A stretch of DNA of 17,274 bases, taken from positions 1 to 17,274 of the forward strand of contig CAIRAS010000050.1 of NCBI GenBank assembly GCA_903876615.1. Direction: 5' to 3'. Below the pieces are notes generated by a model. That model was not told where the DNA came from. It ran no database searches and saw only the letters and a list, made by a program, of their open reading frames with translations. Made by a program: the position numbers and the translations under genes. This document shows positions 1-6,958 of the stretch, piece by piece (position 1 is the first letter of the stretch; each line of letters starts with the position of its first letter). The stretch comes from an uncultured Holophagaceae bacterium. Lineage in GTDB: Bacteria; Acidobacteriota; Holophagae; Holophagales; Holophagaceae.

Positions 1-835
1 CGGCCGTGGGGGCTAGCGCCGCGTCTGCGGCAGAGCCGGTCTTGCCCTTGGGCTTCGCGGCTTTTTTCGGGGGCTCCACGCCTGCCAGGATTTGGGCCAG
101 GCGCTTGCCGGGATAGTAGTCATCGAGGAGGGCGTCGCCGATCAGAAGGCCGTGGAGACCCAGGGCCTCCGCCTGCTTGATCTGCTCCAGACGCTGGATG
201 CCGCCCTCGATCATTTTCAGGCAGCTCTTGGGGACTTTCTTGACGAGCGCCACGGCCTGTTCCCAGGACGCTTCCCAGGTGTCGAGGTTGCGGCCCACGG
301 CACAGATGATGTCGGCCCCGGCCTCGAGGGCGCGCTGCAGCTCGGCCTCGGAGGTGGCCTCCACCACTACGTCTAGCCCCTTGCTGGTGGCGAACTTCAG
401 GAGGGTCTGGAGGCGGTCCTGGGCCAGGAGCGCCGGCATCAGGAAGATGGCGTCGGCACCGAGGATCTTGCTCTCCTCGACCTGGTACTCCTCGAAGATG
501 AATTCACGGCGGATCAGGGGCAGTTTCACTTGGGCGCGCACCTCGGAGAGGTGTTTGTCATCGCCGAAATAGAGGAACTTGTCCGTGGCGACCGACAGGG
601 CCCGGGCCCCGTTCTCAGCCAAACTCTTCGCGTGGGTGGAGGCTTTGTAGGCTTCCCGGACCTGCCCACGTCCCGGATCTCCTCCGGCAACTTCACCCAA
701 GATGGTGATTCCAGGCTGGCTGAGCTCCTCTTTCAGAGAGTGGTGACCCTTGTAACCGTCCTTCACCGCCACGGGGCCCCTCTGCTTCTTGATTTCCACA
801 TCAAGGGCCTTAAAGATGGCGACTTTCTTTAGCAT
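1..835 (-). CDS. TrpC-like (indole-3-glycerol-phosphate synthase family) TIM-barrel protein, divergent, 3' end outside the window
   Basis: About 278 codons are visible and the gene runs off the left edge. The ATG at 835-833 follows GGAG at 8 bases. The fold is recognisable as TrpC, which closes the indole ring in tryptophan synthesis: LSVATDKFLYFG (residues 80-91), LPLIRREFIFEEYQ (105-118), a beta-strand ending VVVEA (156-160), MIEGGI (208-213) and LLIGDALL (230-237). Compared with Sulfolobus TrpC from memory, the glutamates equivalent to E51, E159 and E210 are kept (E48, E159, E210). K53 is replaced by A50, K110 by R110, N180 by G181 and S211 by G211. The phosphate-site G-S-S-L reads G-D-A-L. 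The last visible residues (from about 254) are a Lys/Ala/Pro-rich tail outside the normal fold. Family membership is fairly safe, but I doubt it makes indole-glycerol phosphate. It may be a repurposed or inactive paralogue. No other trp gene is visible. Confidence 0.8.
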   Translation of the reverse strand, partial: MLKKVAIFKALDVEIKKQRGPVAVKDGYKGHHSLKEELSQPGITILGEVAGGDPGRGQVREAYKASTHAKSLAENGARALSVATDKFLYFGDDKHLSEVRAQVKLPLIRREFIFEEYQVEESKILGADAIFLMPALLAQDRLQTLLKFATSKGLDVVVEATSEAELQRALEAGADIICAVGRNLDTWEASWEQAVALVKKVPKSCLKMIEGGIQRLEQIKQAEALGLHGLLIGDALLDDYYPGKRLAQILAGVEPPKKAAKPKGKTGSAADAALAPTA

Positions 836-945
836 TTACCACGCTCCAAATCTCAGATACCTCACTGCTGGCCCTATGCGGAAGATCACCGGGCATTTTC
901 CCTCTGATTCAACATGAAACCAGCGATCTGGATGAGGTCAACAGC

Positions 946-976
946 AAAAAACAAAAAATCTTCATTTTTTTTGACG
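946..976 (+). promoter_or_regulatory. A/T-rich tract and possible -35 upstream of upp
   Basis: The 836-1063 interval separates the divergent trpC-like and upp genes. It holds the most A/T-rich stretch of the window: A-runs at 946-958, a T-run at 965-972, then TTGACG at 971-976, which matches five of six -35 consensus bases. No good -10 lies 16-18 bases downstream; the best (CTCATT, 995-1000) is poor. The tract could act as an UP element. The assignment is tentative. Confidence 0.25.
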
Positions 977-1063
977 CTACTGCCTCGCCGAGTGCTCATT
1001 CTTTTCCGCTGTTCGAGACCCCGCAGTGCGCGACACTTGATGAATCCGATGCCGAGGTACCCC

Positions 1064-1690
<627 letters not shown>

Positions 1691-1990
1691 TCAGCGCACC
1701 GCGGCGCCGTAGCCCTTCAGGGCACGGTCACCACGGGCCTGGGCTTCCAGCTCCGCATGGACCTGGTCCCGCTCGGCGATGAGCAGAGTTGTGCATTCAG
1801 CCACCCGCTCCCCAAGGGCGCGAGCGCGGGACACGAGCTCGGGCCAGCCCGGCCCCCGCTCAGCCACCAGCAGGGCTGACTGGAAAGCGTGATTCCAAGC
1901 AGCCAGACCTTCAGCCTCTGGCATCGAGGAGGGGTCCTGAAGCCAGGCCTCCATCCGCTCGATCTCCCGCAGCAGTCCGGCGTCGCTCAT
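1691..1990 (-). CDS. Small FliT-like protein, last gene of the flagellar filament operon
   Basis: This 99-residue, mostly helical, acidic protein begins MSDAGLLREIERMEAW. Its ATG overlaps the fliS stop codon (ATGA, 1987-1990), so it is probably translationally coupled to FliS. In many bacteria the small gene directly after fliS is fliT, encoding the FliD export chaperone; size, helical character and position fit. FliT sequences diverge strongly and I see no diagnostic motif, so the name rests on context. The stop (TGA, read on minus, 1691-1693) touches the stop of upp. A general-purpose helical protein of unknown role remains possible. Confidence 0.6.
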   Translation of the reverse strand: MSDAGLLREIERMEAWLQDPSSMPEAEGLAAWNHAFQSALLVAERGPGWPELVSRARALGERVAECTTLLIAERDQVHAELEAQARGDRALKGYGAAVR

Positions 1991-2412
1991 CCGACCAGAT
2001 CCTCCGCCCGGAAGCCCGCGGATCGGGCCACGCCGATGCGTTGCTGATGGCTCTGCTCCCAGCTCTGCCGGAGGTCCCCCATCTGCCTGGAGACTCGCTC
2101 CAGCCGGGCGGCGTCGAGCCTCGCGCTGGCCTCGAGGATCTCGCGGCCCCACCAGTCGTAGAGGCGAAGCAGGTTCTGGGCGAGGTCTCCACCATTCTCT
2201 ACGTCCAGGTGGACCGACAGCTCCTCGACGATCGAGGTAACGCGGTTGATCGCGCTCCCCTTCGCGGGGTAGTCCTTGCGCGTGAGGGCCTGGGTCGCCT
2301 GGGCCAGGAAGCGCTGAGCGCCTTCCAGCAGCAGGGCCACCAGTTGCTCTGGACTGGCACCCATCACCCGCTGGGTCAGGTATTGGTCGCTGGCTTTGGC
2401 ATAGGGGGTCAT
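1987..2412 (-). CDS. fliS: Flagellar secretion chaperone FliS
   Basis: FliS binds the C-terminal helix of unassembled flagellin in the cytoplasm, preventing early polymerisation and aiding type III export. The 141-residue product is of family length. It has the typical start (Y-x3-SDQYLTQRVMGASPEQLVALLLEGA), where the tyrosine and the A-S-P-E-Q-L-V motif lead into the first helix, followed by helices matching the four-helix bundle (for example VHLDVENGGDLAQNLLRLYDW). SD-like AGGAAGG (2418-2424) lies 5 bases before ATG. The gene is 46 bases downstream of fliD and overlaps the FliT-like gene by four bases. Flagellin is first in the same operon, so client and chaperone are probably co-expressed. 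Confidence 0.94.
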   Translation of the reverse strand: MTPYAKASDQYLTQRVMGASPEQLVALLLEGAQRFLAQATQALTRKDYPAKGSAINRVTSIVEELSVHLDVENGGDLAQNLLRLYDWWGREILEASARLDAARLERVSRQMGDLRQSWEQSHQQRIGVARSAGFRAEDLVG

Positions 2413-2458
2413 GGGTGCCTTCCTGGGCCTCTCGGCCGTTCACGGGAGATCGGGAGAG

Positions 2459-4186
2459 CTATCGGATGCCAGCGAGGCTCGAGCCCGCCGACTGGAGCTG
2501 GCTCACGGTGGCCTCCAGCTTGGCGAACTGGTCCTGGAGGGTGATCTTTCGACGGTCGAGCCGGGCTTGGCCGGTGGAGATCTGGTTCGCGAGGGTGGCG
2601 TTCTGGGTGTTGATGCTCGCGAGGATCAACGAGAGGTTGCCGGTCCCGGTGGCGGTGAGGCTTGTCACCAGATCCCGGGTGGCCTGACCGACGCCGCGGC
2701 TGAGGCTCAAGGTTCCGTTTCCTGTGCCAGTGACGGAGAGAATCAACCCCTCTAGCGGCGTGCCTACGGTACCAGTGAGGGTGCCATTGCTCCCGCTCAG
2801 GGTGTAGTCAGTGGTGCCCACAGTGAAGGTGCCCGAGACAGCCCCGCCACTGGCAAAAGAATTGATCTTGAAGCCGACCGAGCCGGTGGTGGTCTTGTTA
2901 TTTCCGCCGTAGAAGCTCACCACCCCGTTGGTGGATTGCCCCGAGAAGGCGAAGATGCGCTTGGCCGCCGCCGGATCCTTGTCCAGGGCCGCAGACAAGG
3001 CTGTGGTATCGAGGCTGAGTGTGCCGTCCCGGTTCGTTTTGATCCCCAGGTCCGCCGCAGAGGTGATGGTCGCCGTCGCAGGCAGGCCGGCCGGCCGACC
3101 CGAGAGCGCCGCGCGCACCTGTGCGAGGAGGCTCCGGACCGAGGGATCGTTGGCCAGGGCCCCACCCGTGACGGAGGCCGCCTTGTAGTTCGTCACCAGC
3201 GAGTTGAACTTGGTGATGACGTCCTGCACCGCGGAGGTCACCGCGCCCTTGTCCTGGGCCACTGTGAGCGTGGTCGAGGTCGTCTGGGCACCCTGCTTCA
3301 GGGTGAAGGTGACCCCATCCACGGCATCGGTGACGATGTTGGACTGCCGTGTGAGCTGGAGTCCGTTCACGGTGAAGAGGGCGTCCTGGGCGGTGTCGGT
3401 AGCGCCAGAGCCAAGGCCTCCCGCCAGGGTGGTCGGGGCCGTCAGGCTATCCACAGTGCCATGCGCGATGCCGAGGGTGTTCACAGCGAGTCCGCCGACG
3501 CCGTTGTCTGTGACATCCGCAATGGTCACCACGCCATTTGTCGTGCCGGTACCCGTGTCCTTGGCGGTCAGGACCAACTGGAACCTGTTTGTGCCGGAGC
3601 CACTGTTCACCACCGTGGCCGTCACGCCCAACCCCTTGGAGCCCGCCACCGCAGGATCGGCCGTGCCGAGGGCGTTGATTGCGTCACGCAGGCCATAAAG
3701 GGTATTGTTCGCACTGTTGAGGGTCAGGGTCTTGATCACGCCATCCGTGCCCTTGATGGCGAAGGTGGCTGTCCCATCTGCGGGCGTGAACACCGCCGTC
3801 GCCAGGGGATCCGCCACGGCAAGATTGGTCGGCAGCCCTCCGACCATCGTCGGAGCGATGCGACCCTTGGTCGCCGTCTGGGCCACCTTTAGGTCATAAC
3901 TGCCCGATGCGCTGCCCGTGGCAGAGGCGGTTACGTAGGTAGCGTTGCTGTCGGTGCTGGTCACCGTGCGGGCATCGAAGCTGGTATTGCCCAGGGTACC
4001 AAGGCTCGTGGACAGCGAGTTCATGCTCGACTGGAAGGACTGGAGGGCGGCAAGGCGCTTGGTGTTGAGGGTCTGGCGATCCTGTAAACGCTGAAGAGGC
4101 TGCCCTTCCTGGGTGAGGATGGCATTCACCAAGGTGTCCGTCTGCAGACCCGTCGAGAGACCCTGGAAGCTGAGTGCGGATGCCAT
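2459..4186 (-). CDS. fliD: Flagellar filament cap protein FliD (HAP2)
   Basis: FliD forms the cap at the filament tip and helps flagellin subunits fold into place. The product is 575 residues. The N-terminal FliD domain is clear (SFQGLSTGLQTDTLVNAIL, then EGQPLQRLQDRQ leading into a coiled coil). The middle is rich in Gly, Ser and Thr with beta-strand repeats, as expected for the exposed domains. The C-terminal coiled coil (IQT-like INTQNATLANQISTGQARLDRR onward to LAGIR) matches FliD_C. ATG is preceded by AGGAGG at 6 bases. It lies between flaG (26 bases upstream) and fliS, the usual order for filament operons. The middle domain will be species-specific and cannot be assigned a ligand. Confidence 0.95.
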   Translation of the reverse strand: MASALSFQGLSTGLQTDTLVNAILTQEGQPLQRLQDRQTLNTKRLAALQSFQSSMNSLSTSLGTLGNTSFDARTVTSTDSNATYVTASATGSASGSYDLKVAQTATKGRIAPTMVGGLPTNLAVADPLATAVFTPADGTATFAIKGTDGVIKTLTLNSANNTLYGLRDAINALGTADPAVAGSKGLGVTATVVNSGSGTNRFQLVLTAKDTGTGTTNGVVTIADVTDNGVGGLAVNTLGIAHGTVDSLTAPTTLAGGLGSGATDTAQDALFTVNGLQLTRQSNIVTDAVDGVTFTLKQGAQTTSTTLTVAQDKGAVTSAVQDVITKFNSLVTNYKAASVTGGALANDPSVRSLLAQVRAALSGRPAGLPATATITSAADLGIKTNRDGTLSLDTTALSAALDKDPAAAKRIFAFSGQSTNGVVSFYGGNNKTTTGSVGFKINSFASGGAVSGTFTVGTTDYTLSGSNGTLTGTVGTPLEGLILSVTGTGNGTLSLSRGVGQATRDLVTSLTATGTGNLSLILASINTQNATLANQISTGQARLDRRKITLQDQFAKLEATVSQLQSAGSSLAGIR

Positions 4187-4212
4187 GGAAAACCTCCTTC
4201 TGCCCGGAGTGC

Positions 4213-4608
4213 CTACCCCTGCTTGTCCACGAGGACGCCAGAGGCGCCCTTGGTGTCTGCCAACGCGCGCAATTTGCGCGCCATCGCCAGGGTCTCCTCG
4301 GAAGGAACCTGGATGATCACCTCCTTGGTCTTGGAGTCCACGACTCGGAAGTAGGCGCGGCCCGTTCCCTTGTCGACCTGGAATTCCAGGTCGGAGTTGG
4401 CCTGGGAGAGGAAGGCCTTGAAGTCGGTAACAGCGGCGTCGATGCTCGCGCTCGTGGGCACGGCCCGTTCCGCGACAAGAGGGGCGGGAGCCCCTGCCGC
4501 CTTGGCAGGGGGTGACTTGGCCGCCATCGGGAGTGGCTTTGGAGCAACCGGGAGAGCCAAGGGAATGCTGGGTGCCAAGCCACCTGTCGCATTGACCTGA
4601 TCAGCCAT
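4213..4608 (-). CDS. flaG: FlaG family protein
   Basis: FlaG proteins are small flagellar accessory proteins; in several species their loss changes filament length, but the mechanism is unclear. The product is 131 residues. Residues 1-60 are Ala/Pro-rich and probably disordered. The second half carries the family pattern: LEFQVDKGTGRAYFRVVDSK, then EVIIQVPSEETLAMARKLR and the ending GVLVDKQG. I placed the start at ATG 4608 because AGGAGG (4615-4620) lies 6 bases upstream; an upstream in-frame ATG at 4653 would run through the hairpin between the genes. It follows flagellin and precedes fliD, the common arrangement. Confidence 0.9.
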   Translation of the reverse strand: MADQVNATGGLAPSIPLALPVAPKPLPMAAKSPPAKAAGAPAPLVAERAVPTSASIDAAVTDFKAFLSQANSDLEFQVDKGTGRAYFRVVDSKTKEVIIQVPSEETLAMARKLRALADTKGASGVLVDKQG

Positions 4609-4630
4609 CACAAACCTCCTTTCCTGAGAA

Positions 4631-4661
4631 CCAGGGGGGCAGGGTGTGCCCACCCCCCTGG
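4631..4661 (-). terminator. Strong hairpin between flagellin and flaG (partial terminator or mRNA stabiliser)
   Basis: Perfect 9-base arms (CCAGGGGGG at 4631-4639, CCCCCCTGG at 4653-4661) enclose 13 bases, inside which GGG and CCC can pair again around TGTG. It begins 20 bases after the flagellin stop on the minus strand. No T-run follows in either direction, so it is not a classical intrinsic terminator. A partial terminator or 3' stabiliser that favours flagellin over downstream genes is the likely role (inference). Confidence 0.65.
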
Positions 4662-4681
4662 GACCTACCTATCCGACCCGC

Positions 4682-5488
4682 CTACCTGAGGAGGGACAAA
4701 ATCGATTGACTGGCTTGATTCGACTGGCCGAGGGCGCTGATCCCCGACGAGTTCAGGATCTGGAACTTCGACAAGCTCACAACTTCATCGGAGATGGTTG
4801 CGTCCTTCATCTGGCTGGAGGCGGCGGTCCAGTTCTCCACCTCGATGCCCAGCGTGTTGGCCATGCTGCTCAGCTGCTGGGAGTTCGCGCCGATCGCGCC
4901 GCGCAGGGTGCCGATGGTGTTGAGGGCCGTGTTGACGTCATTGGCGGCGGTGGTGGCGCCTGCCGCCGTGGTCAGGACGTCGGTGGTGGCGGAGAGGGTG
5001 GCGAAGGTGCCCACCGAGAGCGCGACAGACGAGAAGCCGCCCAGGGAGACCGAGATGGCGGCACCCCCGAACACGCTGGCGCTGTTGAAGGTGGTCTTGT
5101 TCTGCATGTCGGCCAGGGTCGTGATGATGCTCTGGAACTCCGCGTTCAAGGCAATCTTGCCTGTGCTGGAGTCCGCACCCGAGGTGCCGCTGGTGGCCTG
5201 CTGAGCCAACTCTGCCGCCCGTTGCAGCAGGTTGGTGACTTCGTCCAGCACGCCGTCAGCGGTCTGAAGGTAGGACACGCCATCGTTGGCGTTGCGCCGA
5301 CCCTGTGCAGCGGTGCGGACATCGGTGGACAGCTTGTTGCTGATCACGAGCCCGGCCGCGTCGTCGGCAGCCGAGTTGATGCGCTTGCCGGTGGTGAGCC
5401 GCTTGATGGTCTTCTGGAGACCCGTTTCTGTGGCGGACAGCTGACGGCTGGCCCCCAGAGCGGCGACGTTGTTGAGAATTGAAGCCAT
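4682..5488 (-). CDS. fliC: Flagellin
   Basis: Flagellin is the filament subunit, exported through the flagellar type III system. The product is 268 residues, short compared with about 490 in Salmonella. It keeps both conserved ends: N-terminal D0/D1 (residues 1-140; SATETGLQKTIKRLTTGKRINSAADDAAGL, then NANDGVSYLQTADG) and C-terminal D1/D0 (about 190-268, ending QSNQASQSILSLLR). Only a small Ser/Thr/Ala-rich middle (about 143-185) stands in for the outer domains. In the C-terminal region the usual N-L-x-x-A-x-S motif reads ENWTAASSQMKDA. ATG 5488 has GGAGG 5 bases upstream; a longer reading from 5581 would cross the leader hairpins. It is first in the operon under a sigma-28-type promoter. The gene could also be named hag or fla. 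Confidence 0.95.
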   Translation of the reverse strand: MASILNNVAALGASRQLSATETGLQKTIKRLTTGKRINSAADDAAGLVISNKLSTDVRTAAQGRRNANDGVSYLQTADGVLDEVTNLLQRAAELAQQATSGTSGADSSTGKIALNAEFQSIITTLADMQNKTTFNSASVFGGAAISVSLGGFSSVALSVGTFATLSATTDVLTTAAGATTAANDVNTALNTIGTLRGAIGANSQQLSSMANTLGIEVENWTAASSQMKDATISDEVVSLSKFQILNSSGISALGQSNQASQSILSLLR

Positions 5489-5557
5489 TGCATCCTCCGT
5501 GATGCGGTTAGGGCAGCGTCCGTGCTGCCGGGTGGGTGGCGGGGTACATCCCCGTCG
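5489..5557 (-). promoter_or_regulatory. Flagellin mRNA leader with two hairpins and CsrA-like GGA motifs
   Basis: On the transcript strand the leader reads from about 5557 to 5489. Near its 5' end ACGGGGATGT (5555-5546) overlaps a GGGG-ATGTA-CCCC hairpin (5541-5553). A second hairpin (5512-5529) has 6-base perfect arms GGCAGC/GCTGCC and the loop ACGGAC, which carries an ANGGA core. A further ANGGA (ACGGA, 5500-5496) overlaps the ribosome binding site. CsrA typically binds GGA in hairpin loops and over the SD, as in the Bacillus hag leader. CsrA control here is inferred; csrA and fliW are not in the window. Confidence 0.45.
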
Positions 5558-5563
5558 AACGAT

Positions 5564-5591
5564 GTTTCGGCTTTGTAACACAAGACCTTTA
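5564..5591 (-). promoter_or_regulatory. Sigma-28 (FliA)-type promoter of flagellin
   Basis: On the minus strand TAAA (5591-5588) is followed after 16 bases by GCCGAAAC (5571-5564). The sigma-28 consensus is TAAA-N15-GCCGATAA, so the match is good in both boxes with one extra spacer base. Predicted transcription start is near 5557, leaving a leader of about 70 bases before the flagellin ATG. Late-class flagellin genes are the standard target of this sigma factor. Confidence 0.65.
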
Positions 5592-5615
5592 ACCTTTTTT
5601 TCTAGACGGTATGAT
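5588..5615 (+). promoter_or_regulatory. Possible promoter of the glycosyltransferase gene, overlapping the flagellin -35
   Basis: TATGAT at 5610-5615 matches the -10 consensus in five of six positions. TTTAAC at 5588-5593, 16 bases upstream, is a weak -35 and lies over the flagellin sigma-28 TAAA box. Transcription would begin at about 5622, almost exactly at ATG 5623, giving a leaderless or nearly leaderless message. This also fits the absence of a visible SD before the gene. Confidence 0.35.
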
Positions 5616-5622
5616 CGGCCTC

Positions 5623-6939
5623 ATGTCAACCCTCTCCCTGGCGATGATCGTCAAGAATGAAAACGCCAACCTGGCACGCTGCCTGCGGTCGGTCCAGGGC
5701 CTCGTGGACGAAATGGTGGTGGTGGACACGGGCTCCACCGACGACACCGTAGCCATCGCCACGTCCTTCGGGGCTAAAGTTGCCCACTTTGCCTGGATCG
5801 ATGATTTTGCCGCCGCCCGGAATGAGAGCCTGCGTCACTGCACGGGAGACTGGGTGCTGGTGCTCGACGGCGACGAGTCCGTGGACGCCCTGGATCACGC
5901 CCTCATCCGGAAGGCCTGCACCGAGGATGGCCCTGCGGGCTACTTCCTCACCCTGCGGAGCTACTTCCTGGATGCCAGCGGCGTCATGCTCGACCAGATC
6001 ATCCGCCCCAACGACACCGCCTACCAGGAGGGCTCGGAGTACGGCCACTACGCGGACTTCCCCTCGGTCCGACTGAGCCGGCGGTTCCCGGACCTGCGCT
6101 TCGAGGGGCGCATCCACGAGCTGCTGGCCACCTACTTTCTGCAGCGGAAGCTGCCGGTGGGCACCCTTGACGCCGTCATCCACCACTTCGGAAAGGTGGA
6201 CTTTGCCCGCGAGGAGGAGAAGAAGATCCGCTACCTGCGGATGGCCCGGGCCCAGGCGGAAGCGGACCCGAGGAACAGCCAGGCCTGGTTCAACGTGATG
6301 ATCCAGGCCGCCACGGCCCGGGATTGGGACCTGGTCATCCAGGCGGGCGAAACCTTCCTGGGCCTCCAGTCGCGACCAACCCCCTCGGTGCTGACCACGG
6401 TCGCCCTGGCGCTCCAGGAGACGGGGCGACCCGCGGAAGCCATCCCCTATTTCAAGAAGGTGCTGCTGGGCAATCCCAAGCATCCCCTGGCGCAGACCCG
6501 TCTGGCCATCTCGCTGGCCCAGACGGGGCGCCCCAAGGAAGCCTTGAAGATGCTCGAGCGGTTCGTCCATGCACACCCGGAACTGCCCGCCCCGAGGCTG
6601 GCCCTGGCCGAGGTGCAGCTCAATATCGGCAGGATCGAGGAGGCCCAGACGACCCTCAAGCAGAGCATCGCAGTCTGCCCACGGGACCCAGGGTTGCGCG
6701 AGCGCCAGGTCAAGCTCGACCTCCAGTTGGGGCTGGAAGCCCAGGCCGCGCTGGACGCCTGGGCCGCCCTGGCGGTGATCCCGAACGGCGGGGGCGGCAT
6801 CTGGCACGCCCTGGTGGCAGGGTTCCTCATGAAGAGCGGCGAGCTCAGCAAGGGGCGGCTGATACTCGACCAGGGCCTGAAGGTCTACCCCGACCATGCC
6901 CGGCTGCTGAACCTCCGGGAGATCGGCACCACCCTCTGA
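5623..6939 (+). CDS. GT2-family glycosyltransferase with C-terminal TPR repeats
   Basis: The 438-residue product starts with a GT-A domain: LSLAMIVKNENANLARCL (4-21), VVVDTGSTDDT (32-42), DFAAARNESL (61-70) and the metal-binding LDGDE (81-85). The GRIHE motif is also typical of this group. From about residue 215 to the end are several TPR units (for example AQTGRPKEALKMLERFVHAH). No membrane segment or signal peptide is seen, so it is probably cytoplasmic. Related TPR-containing GT2 enzymes modify proteins or surface glycans; sharing a divergent promoter region with flagellin makes filament glycosylation a reasonable guess, not a demonstrated role. ATG 5611 is an alternative start adding four residues. 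I prefer 5623 because the family motif begins almost immediately after it. Neither start has a clear SD. Confidence 0.88.
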   Translation: MSTLSLAMIVKNENANLARCLRSVQGLVDEMVVVDTGSTDDTVAIATSFGAKVAHFAWIDDFAAARNESLRHCTGDWVLVLDGDESVDALDHALIRKACTEDGPAGYFLTLRSYFLDASGVMLDQIIRPNDTAYQEGSEYGHYADFPSVRLSRRFPDLRFEGRIHELLATYFLQRKLPVGTLDAVIHHFGKVDFAREEEKKIRYLRMARAQAEADPRNSQAWFNVMIQAATARDWDLVIQAGETFLGLQSRPTPSVLTTVALALQETGRPAEAIPYFKKVLLGNPKHPLAQTRLAISLAQTGRPKEALKMLERFVHAHPELPAPRLALAEVQLNIGRIEEAQTTLKQSIAVCPRDPGLRERQVKLDLQLGLEAQAALDAWAALAVIPNGGGGIWHALVAGFLMKSGELSKGRLILDQGLKVYPDHARLLNLREIGTTL

Positions 6940-6958
6940 CGGTACGGAGCCTGGCGAC

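Noticed and set aside
92..832. Plus-strand open frames in the first 840 bases
   Set aside because: They are complements of the TrpC-like gene, whose minus-strand frame is continuous and family-like.
914..1063. N-terminal extension of upp from ATG 914
   Set aside because: It translates an A/T-rich promoter-like tract, lacks similarity to Upp and is not needed; ATG 1064 has an SD and the family N-terminus.
2426..2437. GGCC-GAGA-GGCC hairpin between fliD and fliS
   Set aside because: A 4-bp stem is short and common in this composition; a GNRA-like loop alone does not support a regulatory role.
5672..5686. Sigma-54-like TGGCACG followed by CTGC
   Set aside because: It lies inside the glycosyltransferase coding sequence, 50 bases after its start, and the -12 box has C in place of T. 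Probably chance.
5626..6897. 423-codon open frame on the minus strand opposite the glycosyltransferase
   Set aside because: The plus frame has clear GT2 and TPR motifs; the antisense product has no recognisable motif.
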